From Pseudomonas sp. HN11 (GTDB taxonomy: Bacteria > Pseudomonadota > Gammaproteobacteria > Pseudomonadales > Pseudomonadaceae), in the NCBI RefSeq assembly GCF_021390155.1, contig NZ_CP089985.1, positions 2,119,001-2,183,000 of the forward strand: a DNA stretch of 64,000 nucleotides, in the 5' to 3' direction. Numbering within the stretch: the stretch's first letter is position 1; the number at the start of each line of letters is the position of its first letter. The position numbers and the translations under genes were made by a program. Shown one piece after another: positions 36,874 through 46,276 of this stretch. The notes under the pieces were generated by a model. It made no database searches and was not told the origin of the DNA. It saw nothing but the letters and a program-made list of their open reading frames with translations.

Positions 36874-38733
36874 TTAGAGCTTCACCACCTGATGCACCTG
36901 CTCCGCGCAAGCCCGTGAATCCTCAATCATCTTCCCGAACGCCTTGCTGATAATCTCGTCATGGCCCAACCAGCGCACCTTCTGGCTCAGACGATAGTGA
37001 TAACGCAACCCGCCATCTTCCCGCGTCCCCCCCAGATCCAAGTCGTACCATGGCGAGCGCACCTGGCAACCAGGGATGGCTTTTTCCATTTGCCCACCGC
37101 TCAGGGTGATGGTGTAGTCATGAGTTTGCGGGTTGCCCAGATCAAGCTCGGCCTGCTGCCCTTGTCGGCGGTAGTTGATAAAGCCATCCCAGCGCCCCTT
37201 GAGCGATTCATCGCTGTACACGTAATCATTCGCCAGTTTTTCCAGTGCACGCTGGTCATTCATTGTGGCCGTGACGGTATACCCGTCGTGCACCACAAAG
37301 CCGGTAGCCGGGCGGGTGATGTGGCAGTCGCTGATCTCGTTGCCGAAGTTGGCGCAGATGTCCTGGTCGGTAGCGGTGCTGCCTTGCTGGCGGTCGGCGA
37401 CGCTCAGTTGCATCAGCGGCAGACGACTGAAGGTAATCGTGGCCTGGATCGCGCCGTTGCCTTGTCTGTCGTAGTGCACCTGCTTGTCCAGGCGCAGGGT
37501 GGTTTCGGGGCGTTCCAATGGAATATGTTCTTCGCGCACGTGGCCCTGGGCATCGTTGACCAGCACCCAGCGGTCCTGGATGTCGGGCATGACCTGGCCG
37601 GGGGCATACACCGGGTTGGTCGGGTCGAGCCACCACACCTGGCCGTCCACTTCGGCGCGCACGATGGCGTGGTTCGGCGCCTGGGTGCCCGGAATCAATA
37701 GCGACTCGACCACATCACCACGGCTGACCCAGGCGGTTTCGGCCTTGATGCCACTGGTCTTGAGCAAGGCGGTCAGCAGGATTGCCAGGTCCTTGCAGTC
37801 GCCATAACCGTGTTGTTCGATTTCAGCCAGGTTAAAGGGCACATAGCCGCGCTCCGTCGCACGCCAATCGCCCAGGTAACGGTAATGGTCGTTGATGTGC
37901 TGCAACAATGCGGCGACCTGTTCAGCGGGTGTCAAACCGCGCACGGCAACCACGGCAGCAGCACTTTGCGGCGGCAGGCTGGCGCCGAGGATCTGGTTGT
38001 AGCGCTGGGCGAAACCACCGAAGTACGCCTGGCGCTCCAGGGCGCTGCCCACCTCGATACGCGGGATGCGTAGCAACGCGGCGTTGGACGCTTCGTTGAT
38101 GTAGTTGAGGTAGGTCGGGGCCTTTTGCACCACGTCCAGGGTCTTGCCGTTCTGCGACAACGTTACGCTGAAACCCTCGAACAGTTCACTGCGCCACTGG
38201 ATCGGTCGTTCTGCCGTAAACCGCGCCTTGAACTGATCGCGCCGCGCCGGGCTAGGGCCGAATTTGAGCACGTAGTGAAACTGGGTCATCAAAGGTTTGG
38301 CGGCATGGTGCTCGCGCACCGTGTAGCGAATCTGCGTGCCGACACGCAGGTTGGGGAAGGCCAGGGATGTCTGTTTGTCCCGGCTGAAGCCCTGGTCCGG
38401 ATTGGGCGCGGTACGGGTGTCGATCTGCGTCGCATCCAGCGCCATCGGCTTCGCGCCGGGCTGGGTGGACTGCGCGCTGATCACTTCAAAGGTGTCGCCT
38501 TCGGAATAATCGAAGTCGATGCGCGAGAGCATTTCGCGGCCGCTTGGCTTGAGGATCGTATAGCGGTAGGTGGTGGTGCAGTCGGTACTGGCGTCGCGGT
38601 TGAAGTGGCAGTGCAGCTCGGTGTCGCTGGCCAGCGGCGCTTCGGCCTGGGGTTGTAGTGCGGCAAACACGCCAGGAGCAGCAAACCCCAGGCTGATGGC
38701 AATCAGGGGGCGGTGAAACGAAAAAAGGTACAT
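36874..38733 (-). CDS. Exported DUF3857/transglutaminase-like protein
   Basis: 619 residues. Signal peptide at the start (MYLFSFHRPLIAISLGFAAP, cleavage likely after VFA). A DUF3857 domain (about 45-220) is followed by a transglutaminase/protease-like core (about 270-400) with Cys in YGDCKDLAILL, His in NHAIVRAEV and Asp in WWLDPTNP, so the catalytic triad is intact. The C-terminal part looks like a beta-rich domain. Family members are periplasmic and mostly uncharacterised; peptidase or cross-linking activity is possible. The start has GAGG six bases upstream. Confidence 0.85.
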   Translation of the reverse strand: MYLFSFHRPLIAISLGFAAPGVFAALQPQAEAPLASDTELHCHFNRDASTDCTTTYRYTILKPSGREMLSRIDFDYSEGDTFEVISAQSTQPGAKPMALDATQIDTRTAPNPDQGFSRDKQTSLAFPNLRVGTQIRYTVREHHAAKPLMTQFHYVLKFGPSPARRDQFKARFTAERPIQWRSELFEGFSVTLSQNGKTLDVVQKAPTYLNYINEASNAALLRIPRIEVGSALERQAYFGGFAQRYNQILGASLPPQSAAAVVAVRGLTPAEQVAALLQHINDHYRYLGDWRATERGYVPFNLAEIEQHGYGDCKDLAILLTALLKTSGIKAETAWVSRGDVVESLLIPGTQAPNHAIVRAEVDGQVWWLDPTNPVYAPGQVMPDIQDRWVLVNDAQGHVREEHIPLERPETTLRLDKQVHYDRQGNGAIQATITFSRLPLMQLSVADRQQGSTATDQDICANFGNEISDCHITRPATGFVVHDGYTVTATMNDQRALEKLANDYVYSDESLKGRWDGFINYRRQGQQAELDLGNPQTHDYTITLSGGQMEKAIPGCQVRSPWYDLDLGGTREDGGLRYHYRLSQKVRWLGHDEIISKAFGKMIEDSRACAEQVHQVVKL

Positions 38734-38845
38734 GGGCGCCTCGGGTGACACATTGAAACAGCTACCCGACGGGTAGCGAGAAGGCGCTGGATGATAATGG
38801 ATCGCAACTGACTATGCCAGGATTGTTCGACAATTTATAGGGCTG

Positions 38846-38867
38846 AAAGGCCCGTTCCAGAGCCTTT
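38846..38867 (-). terminator. Weak hairpin after alkC
   Basis: AAAGGC (38846-38851) and GCCTTT (38862-38867) form a short stem 13 bases after the alkC stop on the minus strand. The T run is short, so its strength is doubtful. Confidence 0.4.
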
Positions 38868-38880
38868 TCTTTGATTTGCG

Positions 38881-39981
38881 TCAGTCGTTTCGCAGTTCGA
38901 ATTCGGCGCTGGCAAGCTTCTCGCCGTTGATCAGCACATGGACGACGTGCTTGCCGGGGTAATGCTTGCGCGTGGTCAACTCGCGGATATGTTGCTCACG
39001 TCGGAGGCTCTGCTGCTCGCCCGCGCCGAGGGTAAACGCCTTGAGCTTGAACACTTTCGCGGCACTGTGGCCCGCGCTTTTCACGTAGTCGATGGCGTAG
39101 TCCACCACCAGTTTCTGCGGCGCGTTGGCGGTGGACTCCAGGTTAAAGGACAGGTTGATGCGTTCGCCCAGGTTGATCACCGCCGGCGTGACCTGCAACT
39201 GGTGGATCTTTACCTCGGCCTTGGCGCCAGCGCCCATGATTGTCAGCGCGCGGGTGTTGCCTTGCTTGATCAGGCTGCGCAAGGCATGGCGGGCGATCCA
39301 CGCGGTGTGCGGGGTATTCAGGTTCCAGCCCTCGATCAGGCTGAGCACCCAGTCCGGGTGGTCCTTGGTGATGTCGTTGAGATGGTTGGCCACGGACTTG
39401 CGCACATAGAGACTGCTATCGGCCTTGAGGTTGTCGAGGATCGACGCGCAGAGCTCGGGGTCAGCCTGGACTTCGGCGAGGCGGAATGACCAGGGCAGGC
39501 GCGGTCGTGAACCTTCACTGGCCAGACGGCGCACGTGTTCGTTGCCATCCAGAGACCATTCCTGCATGACCGCCAACGTGCGCTGGAAGTCGTGCAGCAA
39601 AAAGTGGCGGATGGCGAATTCGGCGGAACCAAAGGTGGTGAAGTATTTAAGAGCAGCCATGGAACGCTTGAAGTCGTGCTGCCCGTAACTCGCCACGAAG
39701 TGCGGCAGGAACAGGCTGACAAACGCACTGTTCAGGCGCGGGGCCAGCGCGTAAAGCACCTTGAGGGTCTGCGGGTAATCCAGCGCGATCACCGCATGCA
39801 GGCTCTCACTGACCCGCGCCATGCGCTGCATCACCGACAACTCGGCCAAGCCGGCCTTGGCGTGCTTGAGGAAACCCTTGGCGTCGAACGCCGGGTACAC
39901 CGCCGTCATTTCGGCGGCGATGTGTTGCAGGCGTTCGACGTTGAAGATTTCCTTGAGGGCCGGGGCGTTTTGGTCGGTCAT
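38881..39981 (-). CDS. alkC: DNA alkylation repair glycosylase AlkC with Ig-like tail
   Basis: 366 residues. The first two thirds are HEAT-like helical repeats of the AlkC/AlkD superfamily, with RHFLLHDFQRTLAVMQEWSL and SLYVRKSVANHLNDITKDHP typical of AlkC. The last about 100 residues (from VKIHQLQVTPAVINLGERIN) form a predicted Ig-like beta domain, as known for P. fluorescens AlkC, which uses it to grip DNA. AlkC removes 3-methyladenine and 3-/1-methylated bases. It follows the glutamine-synthetase-like gene by 18 bases on the same strand. Confidence 0.9.
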   Translation of the reverse strand: MTDQNAPALKEIFNVERLQHIAAEMTAVYPAFDAKGFLKHAKAGLAELSVMQRMARVSESLHAVIALDYPQTLKVLYALAPRLNSAFVSLFLPHFVASYGQHDFKRSMAALKYFTTFGSAEFAIRHFLLHDFQRTLAVMQEWSLDGNEHVRRLASEGSRPRLPWSFRLAEVQADPELCASILDNLKADSSLYVRKSVANHLNDITKDHPDWVLSLIEGWNLNTPHTAWIARHALRSLIKQGNTRALTIMGAGAKAEVKIHQLQVTPAVINLGERINLSFNLESTANAPQKLVVDYAIDYVKSAGHSAAKVFKLKAFTLGAGEQQSLRREQHIRELTTRKHYPGKHVVHVLINGEKLASAEFELRND

Positions 39982-39999
39982 CGGTGATTCCAGAGGCGT

Positions 40000-41346
40000 T
40001 TAGAGAAACCAGCGATATTCCCGCGCGTTGATCTCTTGTTGGAAGGCCAGGTGGTCCTGGCGTTTGTTTTCGCAGTACACGTCGACAAATTCGGCGCCCA
40101 GCTTATCGCGTAATACCGGCTGATGTTGCATGGCGCGCACGGCGTCGAGCATTTCCAGGGGGAAGTCGGTGCCGCTGCTGCGGTCCTCGTTCAGCGGTGC
40201 GATGGGTTCGCGCTTGGCTTGCAGGCCGTGCTCCAGGCCGACCAGAATCGCCGCCAGCACCAGGTACGGGTTGGCGTCGGCACTGGCCAGGCGATGCTCG
40301 ATGCGTAGATTGCGCGGATCTGACTCAGGAATGCGCACACACGCATCACGGTCTTCAAAGCCCCAACTGGCTCGGGTCGCCGCATTCACCGTACCGCCCA
40401 GGCGGCGGAAGGCGTTGTGGTTGGGGGAAAAGATCGGCATGCAGTGCGGCAGCAATTCCAGGCAGCCGGCCACGGCATGCCGCAACGATTGCTGCTGGTG
40501 TGCTGCCAGCAAATTATTGCCTGCGCCGTCATACAGGCTGACATGCACGTGCATGCCGCTGCCGGGATATTGCAGGTATGGCTTGGCCATGAAGCTGGCG
40601 CGGTAACCGTGCTTGAGGGCCACGCCACGGGTGCTGCGGCAGAACAGGGCGGCCCAGTCGGCGGCGCGCATTCCATCGTCGAGGTGACCGAAGTTGATTT
40701 CGAACTGGCCTGGGCCGATCTCGGCGGTGATCACCGTGATGTCGATGCCCTGATCCTTGGCGGTTTGCGCCATGTCATCCAGCACTTCGCCGAAGCGCGA
40801 CAGCCGTTCGATATGCAGGTTGGGCTGGTCGTCGGCGTCGCCGCTCAGCGGGTCGCGGGCGAATTGCGGCAGGCCGTTATCGAGTTTTTTATCGAACAGG
40901 TAGAACTCCAGCTCGAACGCCACCACTGGGTGGATGCCCTTGTGGTGCAGGCGCTCCAGCACCTTTGCCAGCACTTCGCGGGGCTCGAATTCGATGGGGG
41001 CCTCAGTGCCGTCGGAGGTGATCAGCATCTGGCCCAGCGGCTGCGACTCCCAGCTCACCGGCTTGAGCGTGCCCGGCACCAGGCGGCGGTTGGCATCCGG
41101 GTCGCCGTCGTTGAAGCAGTAGTCACCAATCTTGAACAGCCCGCCCTGGACCCCGAGCAGCACGGCGTTCTGCGGCAGCTTCAGCGGGCTGCCGGCGGCG
41201 ACTTTTTCCAGCATCTCGATGGGATAACGCTTGCCGTAGAAGTGCCCGGGAATGTCCAGGGCGATCAGGTCGACATAACGCACGTCGGGGTGGTTCTGGC
41301 GAAAGGTCCGTACTTCGGCCAGTAACGTGCAGGCATGGCTTTTCAC
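40000..41346 (-). CDS. Glutamine-synthetase-family enzyme, gamma-glutamyl-amine ligase type
   Basis: 448 residues. The GTG at 41346 is preferred (TAGGAG eight bases upstream); a longer frame lacks such a site. Glutamine synthetase core motifs: FELEFYLFD with metal-binding glutamates, EIGPGQFEINFGH, FMAKPYLQYPGSGMHVHVSL, and NAATRASWGFEDRDACVRIP. It resembles PuuA/SpuI-type enzymes joining glutamate to putrescine or other amines rather than GlnA. The XRE-cupin regulator directly upstream (11 bases) is PuuR/PauR-like, which supports an amine role. Confidence 0.88.
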   Translation of the reverse strand: MKSHACTLLAEVRTFRQNHPDVRYVDLIALDIPGHFYGKRYPIEMLEKVAAGSPLKLPQNAVLLGVQGGLFKIGDYCFNDGDPDANRRLVPGTLKPVSWESQPLGQMLITSDGTEAPIEFEPREVLAKVLERLHHKGIHPVVAFELEFYLFDKKLDNGLPQFARDPLSGDADDQPNLHIERLSRFGEVLDDMAQTAKDQGIDITVITAEIGPGQFEINFGHLDDGMRAADWAALFCRSTRGVALKHGYRASFMAKPYLQYPGSGMHVHVSLYDGAGNNLLAAHQQQSLRHAVAGCLELLPHCMPIFSPNHNAFRRLGGTVNAATRASWGFEDRDACVRIPESDPRNLRIEHRLASADANPYLVLAAILVGLEHGLQAKREPIAPLNEDRSSGTDFPLEMLDAVRAMQHQPVLRDKLGAEFVDVYCENKRQDHLAFQQEINAREYRWFL

Positions 41347-41357
41347 GGGTGCAGCTC

Positions 41358-41915
41358 CTAGTTGTAAACCCACAACACGCGGGCGGGCAGGGCGGTCAGG
41401 TTGGCGTAGCGGCAATGGGCGAAGCTGGCCAGGTGAAAGCTATCGCCGGGGCCGAGGGTCACCGAGTCGGCTTCACCTTCAACCCATAGCGTCAACTCGC
41501 CTTCCAGCACAAAACCGGCCTGCTCGGCGCGGTCGCGCATGGTTTGTTCACCGCTGTTGGCACCGGGGGCCAGCAGGCTGTCGAGCATCGAAAAAGCGCC
41601 GTTCATGCTCGGCGAGACGAGGATGTCGGTGATGCCATTGGCGTAATACACCGTGCGCCGTTCATTGGGACGGGTAATCCAGTCCACCGCCTTGGGTTTG
41701 GGTTGGCTGTAGAAATAGGTGGTAGGTACGTCGAGGGCGTGGCTGATGGCGGTGAGATCCGCCACGGTCGGGCGCGACAGGCCGCGTTCGACCTGGGACA
41801 GGAAACCCACGGAGCGCTCGATTTTTTGCGCGAGCTGAGCGAGGGTGAGCTTCTTGTGCTTGCGCAGGTCATGGATCAGCGCGGCCAGGGTGGCGAGTTC
41901 TTCTTGTGGAGTCAT
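41358..41915 (-). CDS. XRE-family regulator with C-terminal cupin, PuuR-like
   Basis: 185 residues from ATG 41915 (MTPQEELATLAALIHDLRKH); upstream ATGs in the same frame exist but code for an AT-rich stretch unlike the family. Helix-turn-helix LTLAQLAQKIERSVGFLSQVERGLSRPTV sits at residues about 20-50, the cupin at about 105-180 (GEQTMRDRAEQAGFVLEGELTLWV, GPGDSFHL). It likely represses the amine ligase downstream and responds to an amine. The region ahead of the start has two TTTTCATGA copies that may be its operator. Confidence 0.85.
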   Translation of the reverse strand: MTPQEELATLAALIHDLRKHKKLTLAQLAQKIERSVGFLSQVERGLSRPTVADLTAISHALDVPTTYFYSQPKPKAVDWITRPNERRTVYYANGITDILVSPSMNGAFSMLDSLLAPGANSGEQTMRDRAEQAGFVLEGELTLWVEGEADSVTLGPGDSFHLASFAHCRYANLTALPARVLWVYN

Positions 41916-41946
41916 GAAAATTATTTCTATAAATTTCATGAAAAAA
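41911..41946. promoter_or_regulatory. Repeated TTTTCATGA around the XRE start
   Basis: Read on the minus strand, TTTTCATGA appears twice about 24 bases apart, with AT-rich sequence between. The inner copy overlaps the start codon at 41915. It may be an autoregulatory operator, or one copy may supply an alternative start codon. Confidence 0.3.
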
Positions 41947-42071
41947 TACAGCATTTATTTCACGAGGGCAACGAGGTATCTGCCAGTGCTGGATTACCTG
42001 TGGCCTGATTGAATGATCATGCGCGGTAGCGGTCCGAACCTGAGTACGCATCATTCATTGAAGGAGCACCC

Positions 42072-42380
42072 ATGAAGTCCAGATCCCTACTTGCCTGCCT
42101 GCTGGTCGCCACCAGTCTTTCCACCGCCAGCTTCATCGTGCAGGCCGGTGATACCCCTCAGGAAACCGTGCAACCTTCCAACATCAACACCCGCGACCTG
42201 AAAGAAGGCGACCGCGCCCCGGATATGCTGATGCGCAAGGAATCGGCTGTCGGCGATTGGAAAAAACGCGGTCTCAAGCAGCCTGAAGAAGACAGCCAGT
42301 GGGCGCGGGTGGGCGATAAATTTGTGCTGCTCAAGACCACCAACGGCACCATACTTGAGATCACCCCTGTCAAGAAGTGA
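42072..42380 (+). CDS. Exported RcnB-family protein
   Basis: 102 residues. A signal peptide (MKSRSLLACLLVATSLSTAS, cleavage likely after VQA) is followed by a charged linker and the RcnB-type C-terminus, WARVGDKFVLLKTTNGTILEI. RcnB proteins are periplasmic and in E. coli help nickel/cobalt homeostasis; this family is broad and the role here is not certain. GGAG lies seven bases upstream of the ATG. The neighbouring genes do not hint at metal transport. Confidence 0.8.
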   Translation: MKSRSLLACLLVATSLSTASFIVQAGDTPQETVQPSNINTRDLKEGDRAPDMLMRKESAVGDWKKRGLKQPEEDSQWARVGDKFVLLKTTNGTILEITPVKK

Positions 42381-42456
42381 CGGTGCTTGTAGTGTTCGTT
42401 CTGGGTTAAGGTAACCGGCTATAGACGCCGCGTTACCTTCGCAGAATGAGAGCAGG

Positions 42457-43650
42457 ATGCTTGCCACGATAAGAGGCTACCCCCGCGCTGTTAACCTGTT
42501 GCTGTCAGCCACGTTGCTGCTCACGCTGGCCAAGGCAATTACGTTTCCGTACCTGGTGATTTATCTCACCAGCCACTTCGCTCTCGATATCACGCAAGTC
42601 GGCCTGGTGATCGGCAGTTCGCTGATCGTCGGCTCGTTACTCAGTGTGTATGGCGGCTTTCTCGTAGACCGCATCAACAGCTACCGGCTATTGCTCGCCT
42701 TGAGCATGCTGTTTGTGCTGGGTTTCATCGGCACGGTGCTCGCGCAGAATATCTGGGCGTTCTACAGCTGCCTGATCCTGATCAACCTGGCGTACGCGGT
42801 AATCGATATCGCCGTCAAAGCCGGGTTTGCCAGCCTGTTGCCCATCGACGCGCGCAGCGAAGTGTTTTCCATCAAGTACACGCTGACCAACATCGGTTAT
42901 GCCGTAGGGCCTTTTTTCGGGGCGATGATCGCCCAGTTGGATATCAGCCTGCCGTTTATCCTGTCGGCGCTATTGGGGGGAGGTTTTTTCCTGCTGTACT
43001 GGCGTTGGGGCGACCGTACGCTGTCGACTGTCGATGCCACGCAAAAAGCCGTGCCGTTCTTTGCTGTTGGCCGGGTGCTGTTAAGGGATAGGCGCCTCGT
43101 GTGCTTCACCCTCGGCGGCGTGCTCAGTGCCGTGGTATTCGGCCATTTCACCGCGTGGCTTTCGCAATACCTGGTGACCACTACCACCGCCGATTACACC
43201 TACACCGTGGTCAGCGCCGTACTGACCACCAACGCGGTGTTGGTGATTGCCCTGCAATACGTGATCGGGCGGCGTATTTCGCACCGCTATCTGGGTCAAT
43301 GGCTGATCGCGGGGCTGGGCATGTTCTTGCTGGGGGTCATTGGTTTCGCGCTGTCCACCAGTGTGCTGTGGTGGGTGTTGGCGATGGCGGTGTTCACTGT
43401 TGGGGAGATCATTGTGTTCCCGGCCGAGTACATGTTCATCGACCGGATCGCCCCGGATCACCTGCGCGGCATGTACTACGGGGCACAAAACCTGTCCAAC
43501 CTGGGCGCCGCATTGGGGCCGGTGTTGTGTGGGCTGGTGCTGGCCAGCCTGCCGGCCCACTACATGTTCTTCATGTTGGGGGCGTTCATTGTGGGGGGCG
43601 GGGTGTTCTATTTCATTGGGGCGTCGTTGAAGGCAAGTCATCCAGAGTGA
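42457..43650 (+). CDS. MFS transporter, 12 helices
   Basis: 397 residues. Twelve hydrophobic helices, with the loop after TM2 reading GGFLVDRINSYR and the second half containing RRISHRYLGQWLIAG. C-terminal EYMFIDRIAPDHLRGMYYGAQNLSNLGAALGP is typical of the MdtH/YttB-like group of drug-efflux relatives. Substrate unknown. The 3' end overlaps the converging DUF1652 gene by 38 bases. Confidence 0.85.
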   Translation: MLATIRGYPRAVNLLLSATLLLTLAKAITFPYLVIYLTSHFALDITQVGLVIGSSLIVGSLLSVYGGFLVDRINSYRLLLALSMLFVLGFIGTVLAQNIWAFYSCLILINLAYAVIDIAVKAGFASLLPIDARSEVFSIKYTLTNIGYAVGPFFGAMIAQLDISLPFILSALLGGGFFLLYWRWGDRTLSTVDATQKAVPFFAVGRVLLRDRRLVCFTLGGVLSAVVFGHFTAWLSQYLVTTTTADYTYTVVSAVLTTNAVLVIALQYVIGRRISHRYLGQWLIAGLGMFLLGVIGFALSTSVLWWVLAMAVFTVGEIIVFPAEYMFIDRIAPDHLRGMYYGAQNLSNLGAALGPVLCGLVLASLPAHYMFFMLGAFIVGGGVFYFIGASLKASHPE

Positions 43651-43885
43651 GATTGCCCATGGTGTTGCTCTGCAGTTCGTAGCGCAGCTCTTCCACCATC
43701 TTTGCGACTTCTTGCGGCGTCTGCAGCCGGTTGGTACTGATCCCGGTGACCACCAGGTCGACCCGGCCGGTTTCAGCGTCGTAGACTTTGAGGGTCAGGG
43801 ACGCGTCGCGGCACAGGGTGAACTCACACGTCAGCGGCGACAGGCCTTCTTCGATGCAGTTTCGCAGTTGGGCGAGGGTAAACAT
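43613..43885 (-). CDS. DUF1652 protein
   Basis: 90 residues, start MFTLAQLRNCIEEGLSPLTC at 43885 with AAGGAA upstream; the longer open frame to 44101 is not used because it overlaps the next regulator and lacks a start signal. The pattern CEFTLCRDASLTLKVYDAET and GRVDLVVTGIS matches DUF1652, a family mostly confined to Pseudomonas with unknown function. Its end overlaps the MFS gene end by 38 bases. Confidence 0.85.
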   Translation of the reverse strand: MFTLAQLRNCIEEGLSPLTCEFTLCRDASLTLKVYDAETGRVDLVVTGISTNRLQTPQEVAKMVEELRYELQSNTMGNLTLDDLPSTTPQ

Positions 43886-43994
43886 GGGGGTTCCTTCAGG
43901 ACAAAATGTTGGACCCCTGAAGGTTATGGCTTGCCCCTCGCTGTAATAAGGCGAATTCGCACTAGGTGCACTAGTGCATTTGCACTTGCAAGGC

Positions 43995-45485
43995 CTATTT
44001 CTTAAGACGCAATTCCCCGGCAAACAGCCCGCGTTCACGGGCCCAAACGATGGCCGCACTGCGGCTGTGCACCCCCAATTTCGAGTAAACCGTGGCCACA
44101 TGGTTACGCACGGTATTGGGCGCCAGTTTCAGGCGTGAGGCGATCTCTTTGTCGGCCAGGCCCTCACAGATCAAGCCCAGCACATCGCGCTCACGGGCGG
44201 TGAGGTCGGTGTAGGCGATATTCGGCTGGTTGGGGCTGTTGACGCTTTTGGCGTTGGCGAGTTTTTCGATCAGCGTCTGGCTGAACCACGAAGCGTCCTG
44301 CATCACTTCCTCGATAGCCGCCACCAGTTCCAGCTCGGAACGTTTACGTTCGGTGATGTTCATCATCACCAGCAAGTAGCAGGGCACGTCCTGGATGATC
44401 ACGGTGTCGGCAGACACCACGCAGTCGATCACCTCATTGCCTTTCTTGCGCACCTTGAGGTCCTGGCCTTCGAGGTTGCCGGATTTTTCCAGGGTGGCAA
44501 ACAACTGCGCGCCCGCCTGGGGGCTGTCGATAAAGTCGATGTCCTCGATGGACTTGCCAATCAGTTCTTCGCTGATATAGCCAGTAATGCTCATGAACGC
44601 TTCGTTGATGTCCACCACCTGACGGTTGTCGGCGCTGCACACCAGGGTCGGCACGGGCGTCAGGCGGAAAGATTTGGCAAAGCGCTCCTCGCTCTGGCGC
44701 AGAGCAATTTCTGCCTTGCGCCGTGGCTCCAAGTCCATGAAGGAGAACAGCATGCAGTCCTCTTCATTCATGTCCAACGGCTGGCCGGCAACGATCACCA
44801 GCTTGCTGCCCCCCTCAGGCAACCGCAGCTCAGCTTGCATCTGCGGGATAGTGGCCCCTTCCCCCAAACGCTCGATGGCCAGATCCTTGCGCTCGGCCTG
44901 CTCCAGCACGTCCAGCTCATAGACGGATTTACCGATGACCTGGTCGCGGTTGTAGCCGGTCATCTCCAGGAAACCCTGGTTGACCTTGATGTAGCGCAAG
45001 TCGCTCAGGCGGCAGATCACCGCCGGTGCCGGGTTGGCATTGAAGGTTTTTTCGAAACGCTGTTCGGCGCTGGCCCATTCGGTGGCGTCGCTGAGGATCA
45101 GCACCAGCAGCTCAGGTTCGCCACGGGAGTCGGTGATCACCAGGCTGCGCAGGCGGTGGACCCAGGTTTTTTCTTCATCGGCGGTGGGTGTGACTTCCAC
45201 CACCACGTCGCTGAATTCATCGCCTGCCGCCGCTCGGGCCAGGGGGTAGTTTTCCGGCTGTACCGGGTGGTTGTTACGGTAGCGTAGGGCGAAACGCTCG
45301 GCGTATTGCTGCCCATTGGCGCCCAGCCCCATCACGTCACCCACGCCATGCATGGTGAGTGCCGCCTCGTTGGCCCATAGGATGGTCTGGTCGACCTCGG
45401 CCAGAATCACGCCGTCAGACAGTCCGGAAATGATCTGCTGCAGCTGGCGGCGGTTGGTTTCCTTGGCTAACACATCCTGGGTCAT
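43995..45485 (-). CDS. Triple-PAS LuxR-type transcriptional regulator
   Basis: 496 residues. Three PAS-like domains in tandem (about 12-130, 140-255, 265-385), each with the NP/TGY-type core, e.g. KVNQGFLEMTGYNRDQVIGK and DINEAFMSITGYISEELIGK. The C-terminal LuxR/FixJ helix-turn-helix (about 430-490) has LTARERDVLGLICEGLADKE and ASRLKLAPNTVRNHVATVYS. No receiver or kinase domain is present, so it is a one-component sensor-regulator with an unknown small ligand or cofactor. Start at 45485 (MTQDVLAKETNRRQL). Confidence 0.85.
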   Translation of the reverse strand: MTQDVLAKETNRRQLQQIISGLSDGVILAEVDQTILWANEAALTMHGVGDVMGLGANGQQYAERFALRYRNNHPVQPENYPLARAAAGDEFSDVVVEVTPTADEEKTWVHRLRSLVITDSRGEPELLVLILSDATEWASAEQRFEKTFNANPAPAVICRLSDLRYIKVNQGFLEMTGYNRDQVIGKSVYELDVLEQAERKDLAIERLGEGATIPQMQAELRLPEGGSKLVIVAGQPLDMNEEDCMLFSFMDLEPRRKAEIALRQSEERFAKSFRLTPVPTLVCSADNRQVVDINEAFMSITGYISEELIGKSIEDIDFIDSPQAGAQLFATLEKSGNLEGQDLKVRKKGNEVIDCVVSADTVIIQDVPCYLLVMMNITERKRSELELVAAIEEVMQDASWFSQTLIEKLANAKSVNSPNQPNIAYTDLTARERDVLGLICEGLADKEIASRLKLAPNTVRNHVATVYSKLGVHSRSAAIVWARERGLFAGELRLKK

Positions 45486-45604
45486 AGGTTCTCCTGGGGT
45501 TGGGCGCATGGGAGTACGACACCTGGGGCTCAGGATAGTGCAGATGCACGAGGCGCAGACCTGGGTAAAATGCCCGTTTTACACGTATCAGGCACAGGTG
45601 CATA

Positions 45605-46225
45605 TTGAGCGCAGGCAAAACCGTCGGACTGTTGTTACTTACTTCCTTGCTGGCGGCGTGCGGCACCTCGCCGCCACGCACGCCAGATGACCTCTGCGGC
45701 ATCTTCCGCGAAAAGGACGACTGGTACGACGCCGCCAAAGTCACGCAAAAACGCTGGGGCGTGCCGATCCAGGTGCCGTTCGCCATCATGTATCAGGAGT
45801 CCGGCTTCCGCCAGGACGCCCTGGCCCCCCGCAAATACCTGCTGTGGATCATCCCCTGGGGCCGCGTCTCCACCGCCGCCGGCTACGCTCAGGCCAAGGA
45901 CGAGGTGTGGAACGACTACCGCAAGAGCACCGGCCGCACCGGCGCCAGCCGCCAGGACTTCGATGACGCCATCGACTTTGTCGGCTGGTACATGGACAAG
46001 ACCTACACCATCAATGGCGTCTACAAATACGACGCGTACGGCCAGTACCTGAACTACCACGAAGGCTGGGGCGGCTACCGCCAACGCACCTACGCCGCCA
46101 AGGCCTGGTTGCCGCCGGTGGCCAGTAAGGTGCAGGCGCGTTCACAGCTGTATGCGGCGCAGTATGCGCGGTGCAAGGATGACTTGGGGCGGGGGTTTTG
46201 GAGTCGGTTTTGGCATGGGTTGTGA
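45605..46225 (+). CDS. SLT-like lipoprotein, possible lytic transglycosylase
   Basis: 206 residues beginning at a TTG (45605) with CAGGTG five bases upstream; no ATG exists in frame before the signal peptide. Lipobox LLAAC. The domain from about 50 reads VPIQVPFAIMYQESGFRQDA, with the catalytic Glu in YQESGF, then AAGYAQAKDEVWNDYRKSTG and YLNYHEGWGGYRQRTY, as in lytic transglycosylase (SLT) folds that cut peptidoglycan. Predicted outer- or inner-membrane lipoprotein. An REP-like hairpin follows. Confidence 0.8.
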   Translation: MSAGKTVGLLLLTSLLAACGTSPPRTPDDLCGIFREKDDWYDAAKVTQKRWGVPIQVPFAIMYQESGFRQDALAPRKYLLWIIPWGRVSTAAGYAQAKDEVWNDYRKSTGRTGASRQDFDDAIDFVGWYMDKTYTINGVYKYDAYGQYLNYHEGWGGYRQRTYAAKAWLPPVASKVQARSQLYAAQYARCKDDLGRGFWSRFWHGL

Positions 46226-46240
46226 GGGGCAAAACCAGTT

Positions 46241-46269
46241 CCCACGCTGCACGAAAAGCGCAGCGTGGG
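46241..46269. repeat. REP-like hairpin CCCACGCTGC
   Basis: CCCACGCTGC (46241-46250) and GCAGCGTGGG (46260-46269) are perfect inverted arms between two converging gene ends. It has no T run. The GTTCCCACGC text is common in P. fluorescens-group intergenic repeats. Confidence 0.7.
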
Positions 46270-46276
46270 GGAAGAA

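Noticed and set aside
43886..44101. Upstream extension of the DUF1652 frame
   Set aside because: It overlaps the end of the LuxR-type gene and shows no family similarity; the ATG at 43885 has a good ribosome-binding site.
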